Of a DNA stretch of 64,000 nucleotides, positions 25,844 through 32,009 are shown one piece after another. The notes under the pieces were generated by a model. That model worked only from the letters and a program-made list of their open reading frames with translations, was not told the origin of the DNA and did no database searches. The stretch lies in NCBI GenBank assembly GCA_963760225.1, contig CAVXCD010000001.1:868001-932000 (forward strand), given 5' to 3'. The stretch's first letter is position 1. The number at the start of each line of letters is the position of its first letter. This DNA comes from 13-2-20CM-66-19 sp963760225. Its GTDB lineage: Bacteria > Pseudomonadota > Gammaproteobacteria > Steroidobacterales > Steroidobacteraceae. The position numbers were made by a program, and so were the translations under genes.

Positions 25844-25859
25844 CCACACGGGCCTTCTT
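25828..25859 (+). terminator. Rho-independent terminator after tRNA-Gln
   Basis: A 13-bp perfect stem (25828-25840 with 25847-25859) and 6-base loop, GC-rich in the middle with A-rich start and T-rich end, five bases after the tRNA CCA. The near-symmetric A/T flanks allow action in both directions. Confidence 0.85.
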
Positions 25860-26016
25860 CATTTCCAGGCCGGGCATCACGACGGGACTAGGATGAGAAC
25901 CGTAGGTTCGACAACTGCGCGAGGCTTGGCGAGCGCAGTTGGACGACGGCTTCGCGCAGCGAAGCTGTCGGGCCCGCAGCCGGCAGGCAAGGGCCGAGGC
26001 GGCGCAGCCGCCGAGC
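25860..26016. repeat. Hairpin-rich element between duplicated tRNA-Gln tails
   Basis: No gene. Five consecutive hairpins are visible: 25897-25909 (5-bp stem), 25912-25941 (9-bp outer stem), 25944-25970 (12-bp stem with GCA loop), 25971-25995 (5-bp outer stem) and 25998-26012 (6-bp stem with GCA loop). The left end, 25884-25901, is an inverted near-copy (16 of 18 bases) of the tRNA-Gln T arm and acceptor strand at 25799-25816; the right end merges into the direct copy. The layout suggests a small non-autonomous mobile or structured repeat. I do not recognise a named family. Confidence 0.6.
25884..25901 (-). repeat. Inverted near-copy of tRNA-Gln T arm/acceptor strand
   Basis: Read on the minus strand this gives GGTTCTCATCCTAGTCCC; the tRNA reads GGTTCGAATCCTAGTCCC at 25799-25816. 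Sixteen of 18 positions agree. With the direct copy at 26017 it makes an 11-bp perfect inverted repeat (25884-25894 with 26018-26028) that brackets the hairpin array. Confidence 0.75.
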
Positions 26017-26055
26017 AATCCTAGTCCCCCAGCCAAAGTAAGAAGGCCCGTGCAA
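26017..26055 (+). repeat. 39-bp direct repeat, copy 2
   Basis: Exact copy of 25805-25843: last part of tRNA-Gln, CCA and first arm of the terminator. The rest of the tRNA is not present here, so this is a partial copy and not a second tRNA gene. Confidence 0.9.
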
Positions 26056-26071
26056 ACAGACGGGCCTTCTT
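26040..26071. terminator. Second terminator hairpin, bidirectional
   Basis: A 12-bp stem (26040-26051 with 26060-26071) and 8-base loop, followed by CTTTG on the plus strand and ACTTTGG on the minus strand. It differs from the first terminator mainly in the loop. It lies 28 bases past the sodB stop on the minus strand and can end both transcripts. Confidence 0.75.
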
Positions 26072-26099
26072 CTTTGAGAACCGCCGCGTGTTGCCGCGC

Positions 26100-26690
26100 T
26101 CACCCCTCCAGATTGGCGGCGACGAAGTCCCAGTTCACCAGCGGCCAGAAGCTCTTGAGGTACGCCGCGCGGTCGTTGCGATGATCGATGTAATAGGCAT
26201 GCTCCCAGACATCGCAGGTCAGCAGAGCGGTCTGTCCGTCGCGCGCCGGAGTATTGGCGTTCGAGGTGGTCACGATCTTGAGCGCGCCGCTGGCGTCGCT
26301 GATGAACCACGCCCAGCCGGAGCCGAAGACGTTGCTGGCCGCCTGCTCGAACTGCGACTGGAAGGACTCGAGTCCTCCCAGGCCATCGAGTGCGCGCGTC
26401 AGCTCCCGGCTCGGCTTGCGCTGCTGCGGCGACAGACACTGCCAGAAGAAATTGTGATTCCAGACCTGGGCGGCGTTGTTGAACACCGTGCCGCTGGACT
26501 CCGCCACCAGCTCCTCGAGCGAGGCATCCTCGAGGTCGGTTCCGCTGATCAGTGCATTCAGCTTGTCGACGTAGGCCTTGTGATGCTTGCCGTAGTGATA
26601 GTCGAGCGTCTCGCGTGACATGTGGGGCTCAAGCGCGTTCGCTGCATACGGAAGCGGGGGCAGAACAATCAGCGACCGGGTCGTTGCCAT
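26100..26690 (-). CDS. sodB: Superoxide dismutase, Fe type
   Basis: Disproportionates superoxide to oxygen and peroxide in the cytoplasm. 196 residues with the metal ligands in the expected contexts: His in HYGKHHKAYVDKLN (near residue 32), His in NNAAQVWNHNFFW (near residue 79), and Asp and His in DVWEHAYYIDHRN (near residues 160-164). The FGSGWAWF segment before ALKIVTTSNANTP favours the iron form (SodB) over manganese. No signal peptide. Transcription ends at the hairpin at 26040-26071. Confidence 0.94.
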   Translation of the reverse strand: MATTRSLIVLPPLPYAANALEPHMSRETLDYHYGKHHKAYVDKLNALISGTDLEDASLEELVAESSGTVFNNAAQVWNHNFFWQCLSPQQRKPSRELTRALDGLGGLESFQSQFEQAASNVFGSGWAWFISDASGALKIVTTSNANTPARDGQTALLTCDVWEHAYYIDHRNDRAAYLKSFWPLVNWDFVAANLEG

Positions 26691-26825
26691 GGCTCATCCT
26701 CCTTGCGATGTAGCTTCCGACCGCGCGGCGCGCGGAAAGTGCCGCAGCGCAACAGCCGCAGGCCTGGCCTGGGCGCTGCGCCCATGCTGCCGGACAGCTC
26801 GGACGCAGCGCCCTGGCGACCCTCG

Positions 26826-27194
26826 TCAGCGGCTCAGCATGGCGGTGAACGGCGCCGCACCCTGCTGCTCGCGGTAGATCGAGGTGAGGAGTGGGTTGTC
26901 GACGCGGCGCACGGCGCCGGCGATTGCCGCCTGGCGGCAGCGCTGCCAGTCGCTTTGCTCCGCGAGGCCACGCCCGGGCTCGCCGCATACGAAGCGCGCG
27001 GCACGCGAGATGCGCCCGTAGAGCGCCATGGCGCCGTCGGAGGTGGACAGATCCACGTCGCGGTAGTGGATGGTCAGCTCGCGCGTGCCGTCCGCGCGAT
27101 CGGCGGCGAACGCGGCGCCGGCGGCGAGCAGGCCCGCGACAGCGAGAGTGAGGCCCAGCAGCGGGCGTCGGCGAGTGAAATTACGGCAGTTCAT
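26826..27194 (-). CDS. UrcA family exported protein
   Basis: A 122-residue protein with a Sec signal (RRRPLLGLTLAVAGLLAAGAAFA, cleavage after AFA near residue 30). The mature part has LTIHYRDVDLSTSDGAMALYGRI and two cysteines (FVCGEPG and WQRCRQ), the UrcA pattern of a YxDLDLSTxxG start and a disulfide-bonded helical domain. UrcA proteins are common in Sphingomonadales, Caulobacterales and Steroidobacter-like bacteria; their function is unknown. It lies between rpiA and sodB, on the same strand as both. Confidence 0.85.
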   Translation of the reverse strand: MNCRNFTRRRPLLGLTLAVAGLLAAGAAFAADRADGTRELTIHYRDVDLSTSDGAMALYGRISRAARFVCGEPGRGLAEQSDWQRCRQAAIAGAVRRVDNPLLTSIYREQQGAAPFTAMLSR

Positions 27195-27288
27195 TGCGCT
27201 CTCCGTTCAATGGCGATTCCTCTGCACACGGCACATTGGATGCAGCCGTCCGGCAAAAGGATTAAAAAGCCGCCCGAACGGGAGGGGG

Positions 27289-27948
27289 TCAGCGCGTCTC
27301 GACCCCCTGGGCCGTGCCGACGAGCAGCACGTCGGCCGGACGCAGCGCGAACAGGCCCACGGTGACGATGCCGGCGAGCTGGTTGAGCTCGCGCTCGAGC
27401 GCGGCGGGGTCGGTGATGGTCAATCCGTGGATATCGAGGATGTGATTGCCGTTGTCGGTCACGTAGCCCTCTCGCCAGACGGGACGCCCGCCGCGGGCGG
27501 CGAGCTCGCGGGCCACGAGGGTGCGCGCCATCGGAATCACCTCCAGCGGCAGGGGGAAGCGACCGAGGGTGTGCACCATCTTGGCGTCGTCGACGATGCA
27601 GATGAAGCGCCGCGCGGCTGCGGCGATGATTTTCTCGCGCGTCAGCGCCCCGCCGCCGCCCTTGATGAGGCAGCGCGCCGCTGTCGCCTCGTCGGCGCCG
27701 TCGATGTAGAGGTCCAGATCGGTGAGATCGTTGAGATCGGTGAGCTCGATGCCGGCGGCTCGCAGCCGGGCACTGCTGCTTGCCGAGCTGGAGACGGCCC
27801 GGCGCACCCTACCTGGGTCCTTGGCCAGCGCATCGATGAAGCAGTTCACGGTCGAGCCGGTACCGATGCCGAGCGTAGCGCCGCGCGCGACCTGCTCGAG
27901 AGCCGCAAGCGCCGCGCGGCGCTTCTTTGCATCCACCTCCGCCATCAT
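27289..27948 (-). CDS. rpiA: Ribose-5-phosphate isomerase A
   Basis: RpiA interconverts ribose-5-phosphate and ribulose-5-phosphate. 219 residues with GIGTGSTVNCFIDAL (near residues 27-41), DGADEAT (near residue 84), KGGGGALTREKI (near residue 96) and IVDDAKMVHTLG. The paired ATG codons at 27948/27945 make the exact start ambiguous by one codon. Two strong hairpins (27967-27995 and 28008-28035) separate it from the upstream mini-gene, so it probably has its own promoter or depends on read-through. Confidence 0.95.
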   Translation of the reverse strand: MMAEVDAKKRRAALAALEQVARGATLGIGTGSTVNCFIDALAKDPGRVRRAVSSSASSSARLRAAGIELTDLNDLTDLDLYIDGADEATAARCLIKGGGGALTREKIIAAAARRFICIVDDAKMVHTLGRFPLPLEVIPMARTLVARELAARGGRPVWREGYVTDNGNHILDIHGLTITDPAALERELNQLAGIVTVGLFALRPADVLLVGTAQGVETR

Positions 27949-27966
27949 TGCCGTCCCCCAGAAACG

Positions 27967-27995
27967 ACTGTGCCCGCGAGAGCCGCGGGCACAGT
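27967..27995 (-). terminator. Strong hairpin with T-rich tail on minus strand
   Basis: Perfect 12-bp stem (27967-27978 with 27984-27995) and 5-base loop; on the minus strand it is followed by CGTTTCT. It lies downstream of the 16-aa gene and 19 bases before rpiA starts. Likely a terminator or attenuator for the mini-gene transcript. Confidence 0.65.
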
Positions 27996-28007
27996 ACCTC
28001 GAATACG

Positions 28008-28035
28008 ACTCGGCGGCCGCAAGCGGCCGCCGAGT
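28008..28035. terminator. 13-bp palindromic hairpin after mini-gene
   Basis: Nearly perfect palindrome with a 2-base AA loop and 13-bp stem, starting 7 bases after the mini-gene stop on the minus strand. No T-run follows, so it may protect the mRNA 3' end or pause polymerase ahead of the hairpin at 27967-27995. Confidence 0.55.
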
Positions 28036-28041
28036 TAAGGC

Positions 28042-28092
28042 CTATTTCTTCTTGGCAGCTTTCTTCTTGGCCTTCTTCTTTGCCTTCGCCAT
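28042..28092 (-). CDS. 16-residue lysine/alanine peptide
   Basis: The frame reads MAKAKKKAKKKAAKKK then TAG: 11 of 16 residues are Lys, the rest Ala and Met. GGAGAG ends 5 bases before the ATG, and a promoter (28129-28156) and two downstream hairpins give it a complete small transcription unit. The sequence resembles the AKKA repeats of histone H1-like bacterial proteins such as AlgP or HupB tails, but here the repeat stands alone. It might bind DNA, RNA or ribosomes. Function is unknown; that it is expressed is inferred from its signals. Confidence 0.7.
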   Translation of the reverse strand: MAKAKKKAKKKAAKKK

Positions 28093-28128
28093 GTTGGCTC
28101 TCCAATTGACGGGTTAGTCCGGGGTCCG

Positions 28129-28156
28129 AGTATATACACGCGAATCGAAATTACAA
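28129..28156 (-). promoter_or_regulatory. Sigma-70 promoter of the 16-aa gene
   Basis: On the minus strand: -35 TTGTAA (28156-28151), 16-base spacer, -10 TATACT (28134-28129). Transcription would begin near 28122, giving a leader of about 30 bases with a good ribosome site. Confidence 0.65.
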
Positions 28157-28233
28157 GCGAGTGCGGTCGATGTGTGCTAGGCGAGCAGCGCGCGCGACGT
28201 GGTCGAGCGTGCGCGCGCGCACCGCGCCGCGCT

Positions 28234-28698
28234 TCACTCGAGCGAGAGAATGAACTTCCAGTGCGCCGCTTCCACCGGTGTGACCGACAGCCGATTGCCC
28301 GGTCGCAGCAGCACCATCCCCCGCAGCTCCTTGCCGGCGTGCGCGCGCAGCTCGGCGAGCGTGATGGTGCGCGCGAGGCGGCGCTTGAGCTGCACGTCCA
28401 CCATGTACCAGCGCGGCTTGCGCGGATCGCTGCCGGCATCGTAGTGGTGATGCCTGCGATCGAAGGCGGTGGGGTCGGGGTAAGCCTCCTTCACCACCTG
28501 CATGATCGCGACGATTCCCGGTACCGCGCAGCTGGAATAGTAGAGAAAGGCCTGGTCGCCGCGGCGCATCTCGTCGCGCAGCAGGTTGCGCGCCTGGTAG
28601 TTGCGCACGCCATCCCAGCCGGTGGTACGGCGCGGCGCCGCCGCCAGATCCTCGACGCTGAAGCTCTCCGGCTCGGTCTTCAGAAGCCAGTGGTGCAT
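28234..28698 (-). CDS. EVE domain protein
   Basis: A single EVE domain (PUA-related, formerly DUF55) of 154 residues: HHWLLKTEPESFSVEDL at the N-terminus, TGWDGVRNYQARNLLRDEM, GDQAFLYYSS and PRWYMVDVQLKR. EVE domains bind modified bases in DNA or RNA and are linked to tRNA or RNA modification and to restriction. It overlaps the end of fau by 19 bases, the usual arrangement in Gammaproteobacteria. No partner nuclease is fused, so a housekeeping role is more likely than defence. Confidence 0.92.
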   Translation of the reverse strand: MHHWLLKTEPESFSVEDLAAAPRRTTGWDGVRNYQARNLLRDEMRRGDQAFLYYSSCAVPGIVAIMQVVKEAYPDPTAFDRRHHHYDAGSDPRKPRWYMVDVQLKRRLARTITLAELRAHAGKELRGMVLLRPGNRLSVTPVEAAHWKFILSLE

Positions 28699-29294
28699 TT
28701 GATGATCCCCTCCTCGGTCACGACCGCATCAAGCGGCACATCGTGCGCGGCCGCGCCGATGTTCTGCAGCTCCTGGAAGGCATACGCCAGCCCGATGAGG
28801 CGCGGACCCTGCCAGCTGCGGCGTACATGGCGGAACTGGAAGGCGCGATCGTAGAACCCGCCCCCGCTGCCGAGGCGCACGCCGTAGCGATCGAAGCCCA
28901 CCAGCGGCAGGAACACCACGTCGAGCCAGCGTGCCGCGAGCGTGGCGCCGTCGGCAGGCTCGGCGATCCCCAGGCGGTTGCGCCGCCAGGGGCCGCGCAT
29001 CTCCACGAAGCGCATGCCGCGCGAGGCGCGGCGCCGGTCGATGCGTGGCAGATAGATGCGGCAGCCGCGACCTGCGGCGATGGCTGTGAGCGGTGCGGCG
29101 TCGAGCTCCCAGGGGAGCGCGGCGTACAACGCGATGCGCCATTGACGCTGCAGCTGCACCGCGCGGGCGGCGTGGCGCGCGACGATCCGCGCGAGGCGCT
29201 CGCGCTCGCCGGCGGGCAGCGCGCGGCGCCGTGCATTGAGGCTCGCCCGCAGCTTGCTGCGGGCGGCACTCGCACAGGGATCAGGTAGCGCCAC
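28680..29294 (-). CDS. fau: 5-formyltetrahydrofolate cyclo-ligase
   Basis: Converts 5-formyl-THF to 5,10-methenyl-THF with ATP. The conserved ARSKLRASLNARRRALP N-terminal motif, PRIDRRRASRGMRFVEM and the C-terminal GVRLGSGGGFYDRAF and GLAYAFQELQ motifs are present. GTG at 29294 gives 204 residues, the family length; longer starts would run through the 6S RNA. Gene order zapA-ssrS-fau matches E. coli (fau is also called ygfA). The 6S RNA 3' end and the fau start lie at the same place, so fau is probably made from the longer 6S read-through transcript. Confidence 0.92.
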   Translation of the reverse strand: MALPDPCASAARSKLRASLNARRRALPAGERERLARIVARHAARAVQLQRQWRIALYAALPWELDAAPLTAIAAGRGCRIYLPRIDRRRASRGMRFVEMRGPWRRNRLGIAEPADGATLAARWLDVVFLPLVGFDRYGVRLGSGGGFYDRAFQFRHVRRSWQGPRLIGLAYAFQELQNIGAAAHDVPLDAVVTEEGIIKCTTGF

Positions 29295-29478
29295 CCGCCG
29301 ATGCCGGTGTGGACCGTTGCTCTCGAACCAGAGCAACAAGTGGGACAAGCTGCGGCAGGTAAGGCTTTCCGCTCCGAGGCGGACTTGCACAGCGCTGCAC
29401 ACAAGCCCTGAGTCCCGAGGGTGTTTCAATTAGGGTCCGAGGTAACCCGGCCCACTTGTCGAACACCGCAGGCGACGC
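29294..29478 (-). ncRNA. ssrS: 6S RNA
   Basis: 6S RNA mimics an open promoter and binds the sigma-70 RNA polymerase holoenzyme in stationary phase. On the minus strand the RNA begins near CGCCTGCGGTGTTCG (29474-29460), continues with AAGTGGGCC, has AGCGGAAAGCCTTACC in the distal arm and closes with CACCGGCATCGGCGGG, which pairs with the 5' end. The GTGTTCG..GGGCC and AAGCCTTA blocks are the conserved 6S elements, and zapA-ssrS-fau synteny supports it. Ends are approximate to about 5-10 bases; a TAAAGT -10-like box sits just upstream of the 5' end. Confidence 0.9.
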
Positions 29479-29525
29479 GTGGAGCACTTTACACCAAATG
29501 CGGTGTGCTTAAAGCAGGGAGCGCG

Positions 29526-29849
29526 TCACAGCTCGAGCTGCTGCCCCTTTTCCAGCGCCGCCTCGACGCGCTCGCGCAGCGCGCGCATGCGCTGGCCGAC
29601 GCCATTGTCGAGCTTGAACTCGCGATCGCGTCCTTTGAGGTACTCGTGCGCGAGGTTTAGCGCCGCCATGACGGCGATGCGCTCGAGCCCCACGACCTTG
29701 CCGTTGTCGCGGATCTCGCGCATGCGCGAATTCAGGAACTCCGCGGCATCGAGCAGCGCGGAACGCTCGTCGTAGGGGCAGGCGACGACATATTCCTTCT
29801 CCATGATGCGCACGCTGACGCGCGCCTGGTCCTGCGGCGCGGGCGTCAC
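29526..29849 (-). CDS. zapA: Cell division protein ZapA
   Basis: ZapA cross-links FtsZ filaments and promotes Z-ring assembly. 107 residues with VSVRIMEKEYVVACPYDERSALLDAAEFLN (parts: IMEKEYVVACP, LLDAAEFLN) in the N-terminal globular half and a C-terminal coiled coil containing ERIAVMAALNLAHEYL. Its ATG overlaps the stop of the upstream coiled-coil gene (ATGA). 6S RNA lies directly downstream, the usual gammaproteobacterial pairing. Confidence 0.94.
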   Translation of the reverse strand: MTPAPQDQARVSVRIMEKEYVVACPYDERSALLDAAEFLNSRMREIRDNGKVVGLERIAVMAALNLAHEYLKGRDREFKLDNGVGQRMRALRERVEAALEKGQQLEL

Positions 29850-30076
29850 GCGCCGTGCTCCAGGGTCTTGAGACGGCCGATCATCGCCTCGACGCGCGTG
29901 CGCACCTGCTCGTTCTTGTGCATGAGTGCGGCGCGTTCGCCGGCCAGGGACTCGTGCCGCGCACGCAGCGCGCGGTTCTCGTCCTTGAGCTGCTGCAGTA
30001 CCGTGAGCAGTTCCTCGATGCGCTTGGCGAGGCGGGCCAGTTCGAGATCGAGTTGTATTTTTGTATTGTCGCTCAT
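29846..30076 (-). CDS. ZapB-like coiled-coil protein (TIGR02449 type)
   Basis: 76 residues, almost entirely coiled coil with heptads from LDLELARLAKRIEELL to RVEAMIGRLKTLE. Size, position before zapA and the EELLTVLQQLKDENRALR segment match the TIGR02449 family found upstream of zapA in Pseudomonas and Xanthomonas. It may work like ZapB, bridging ZapA-FtsZ to the nucleoid; that role is inferred. It overlaps zapA by four bases and is transcribed from the promoter at 30085-30114. Confidence 0.85.
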   Translation of the reverse strand: MSDNTKIQLDLELARLAKRIEELLTVLQQLKDENRALRARHESLAGERAALMHKNEQVRTRVEAMIGRLKTLEHGA

Positions 30077-30084
30077 GGCGGGGA

Positions 30085-30114
30085 ACTATAGAGCGGCGCT
30101 CTTTGGGTGGTCAA
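30085..30114 (-). promoter_or_regulatory. Sigma-70 promoter for zapA-ssrS-fau direction
   Basis: On the minus strand: -35 TTGACC (30114-30109), 18-base spacer, -10 TATAGT (30090-30085), just upstream of the start at 30076. The resulting leader is nearly absent, only about 2-5 bases, unless initiation is shifted. Confidence 0.6.
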
Positions 30115-30115
30115 T

Positions 30116-30121
30116 TATAAT
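30116..30121 (+). promoter_or_regulatory. Consensus -10 (TATAAT) ahead of ygfB
   Basis: A perfect TATAAT two bases from the -35 of the opposing promoter. The expected start near 30128 gives a leader of about six bases before ATG 30134, close to leaderless. No good -35 is seen at 17 bases upstream. Confidence 0.45.
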
Positions 30122-30133
30122 GAGACGATTGAC

Positions 30134-30688
30134 ATGATTCAGCCGAACTACAGCCATATCCAGCAGCTGCTCGTCGCGCAGCACTCGCTCGCCGAGGCCG
30201 CCGAGGCGCACGGCACGCTGGCCGGCTGCCTGTGCGGCGCCAGCGCTTACCGCTACGAGGATTGGGTGGTGGAGATACTGCCCGAAGGTCACGCCGCTCC
30301 CGAGGCGCTCGCCACGCTGCGGGAGCTGTACGCGGTCACCGCCGCCGCGCTGCTGCAGCCCGACATGGAGTTCGAGCTGCTGCTGCCGGCGGATGCCGAG
30401 CCGATCGCGCTGCGTACCAGCGCGCTCGCGCAGTGGTGCCAGGGCTTTCTCTACGGCCTGGGCGCCGGCGCCATAACCGATGCCGGCAGCCTGCCCGGGG
30501 AGGTCGGCGAGATCGTGCGCGACTTCGTCGAGATCACGCGCGCCTCGGTCGATACCCGGCAGGACGCGGAAGCGAACGAGAGCGCGTACGCCGAGCTGGT
30601 GGAGTTCGTGCGCGTCGGCGTGCAGCTGCTGTTCGAAGAGCTGGCCGACGCACGCCGGCCGGCGGCGGCGCCCGCGCCGCTGCACTGA
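30134..30688 (+). CDS. ygfB: UPF0149 family protein YgfB
   Basis: 184 residues from ATG 30134, all-helical, with AEAHGTLAGCLCGA near residue 26 and WCQGFLYGLGAG near residue 105, the two hallmark regions of UPF0149. In Pseudomonas aeruginosa YgfB represses the alpA-ampDh3 pathway and affects beta-lactam resistance; elsewhere the function is open. It precedes pepP by seven bases, the standard ygfB-pepP-ubiH-ubiI operon. Confidence 0.92.
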   Translation: MIQPNYSHIQQLLVAQHSLAEAAEAHGTLAGCLCGASAYRYEDWVVEILPEGHAAPEALATLRELYAVTAAALLQPDMEFELLLPADAEPIALRTSALAQWCQGFLYGLGAGAITDAGSLPGEVGEIVRDFVEITRASVDTRQDAEANESAYAELVEFVRVGVQLLFEELADARRPAAAPAPLH

Positions 30689-30695
30689 AGGCGCC

Positions 30696-32009
30696 GTGGC
30701 GAGAGACGAGTTCGCGCGCCGCCGCCGCCAGCTGATGCGGCTCATGGGGCGCGATTCGATCGCGGTGCTGCCTGCGGCGCCCGTCAGGCACCGCAACAAC
30801 GACGTCGAATACGACTACCGCCAGGACAGCGATTTTCACTACCTCACCGGCTTTGGCGAGCCGGAAGCGGTCGCGGTGCTGGTGCCCGGGCGTGCGCAGG
30901 CCGAGTACATCCTGTTCGTGCGCGAGCGTGATCCGGCGCGCGAGTTCTGGGACGGGCGGCGCGCGGGACCTGCCGGCGCGGCGCGCGTTTACGGCGCGGA
31001 CGACGCCTTTCCGATCGGTGACATCGACGAGATCCTGCCGGGCCTCATGGAGAACCGCGCGCGCGTCTTCTACACCATGGGTGTATACGCGGACTTCGAC
31101 CAGCGGGTGGTGGGCTGGGTCAACGGCCTGCGTACCCAGGCGCGCAACGGCCGCCATCCGCCGCTCGAGTTCGTGGCGCTCGATCACGTGCTGCACGACA
31201 TGCGCCTCTACAAGTCGGGCCACGAGCTGGAACTGCTGCGCACCGCGGCGCGCATCAGCGCGCAGGCACACCAGCGCGTGATGCGCTTCTGCCGCCCCGG
31301 GGCCACCGAGTACCAGGTGATGGCCGAGCTGCTGCACGAGTTCCGCCGCCACAATGCCGACACCGCCTACCCGCCGATCGTCGGCGGCGGCGCCAACAGC
31401 TGCATCCTGCACTACCGCGACAACGACCAGCCGCTCGCCAGCGGCGACCTGCTGCTGGTGGATGCGGGGTGCGAGTTCGAGTGCTATGCCTCGGACATCA
31501 CCCGCACGCTGCCGGTGAACGGCCGCTTCACCCCGGAGCAGCGCGCCGTCTACGAAGTGGTGCTCGAGGCCAACCGCGCCGCGATTGCCTGCGTGCGCCC
31601 CGGCAACCACTGGAATGCGCCGCACGAGGCGGCGGTACGCGCGATCACCCAGGGACTGGTGAAGCTCGGGTTGCTCAAGGGCCGCGTACCCTCGCTCATC
31701 AAGAGCGGCGCGTACCGGCGCTTCTTCATGCACCGCACCGGGCACTGGCTCGGGCTCGACGTGCACGACGTCGGCGACTACAAGGTGGGCGACGAATGGC
31801 GTGTCCTCGAGCCGGGCATGGTGATGACCATCGAGCCGGGGATCTACCTGCCGGCGGCCGCGCGCGGTGTGCCCCGGCGTTTTCGCAACATCGGCATCCG
31901 TATCGAGGACGACGTGGTAGTGACCCGGCGCGGCGCCGAAGTGATCACGGCGCGCGCTCCCAAGGACCCCGACCAGATCGAAGCGCTCATGGCGCGCGGC
32001 TTCAGGTGA
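30696..32009 (+). CDS. pepP: Xaa-Pro aminopeptidase II
   Basis: Removes an N-terminal residue preceding proline. GTG 30696 gives 437 residues. The N-terminal creatinase-like domain has DYRQDSDFHYLTGFGEPEAV; the pita-bread catalytic domain carries the metal ligands in VDAGCEFECYASDITRTLPVNG (parts: DAGCEFECYASDITR), HRTGHWLGLDVHDVG and TIEPGIYLP, plus the last Glu in IGIRIEDDVV. Overlaps the ubiH GTG start (GTGA). All active-site residues appear intact. Confidence 0.95.
   Translation: MARDEFARRRRQLMRLMGRDSIAVLPAAPVRHRNNDVEYDYRQDSDFHYLTGFGEPEAVAVLVPGRAQAEYILFVRERDPAREFWDGRRAGPAGAARVYGADDAFPIGDIDEILPGLMENRARVFYTMGVYADFDQRVVGWVNGLRTQARNGRHPPLEFVALDHVLHDMRLYKSGHELELLRTAARISAQAHQRVMRFCRPGATEYQVMAELLHEFRRHNADTAYPPIVGGGANSCILHYRDNDQPLASGDLLLVDAGCEFECYASDITRTLPVNGRFTPEQRAVYEVVLEANRAAIACVRPGNHWNAPHEAAVRAITQGLVKLGLLKGRVPSLIKSGAYRRFFMHRTGHWLGLDVHDVGDYKVGDEWRVLEPGMVMTIEPGIYLPAAARGVPRRFRNIGIRIEDDVVVTRRGAEVITARAPKDPDQIEALMARGFR

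Noticed and set aside
26017..26034. Apparent second tRNA 3' end
   Set aside because: Only the T-arm tail and CCA are present; there is no anticodon arm or 5' half, so it is a partial duplicate and not a tRNA.
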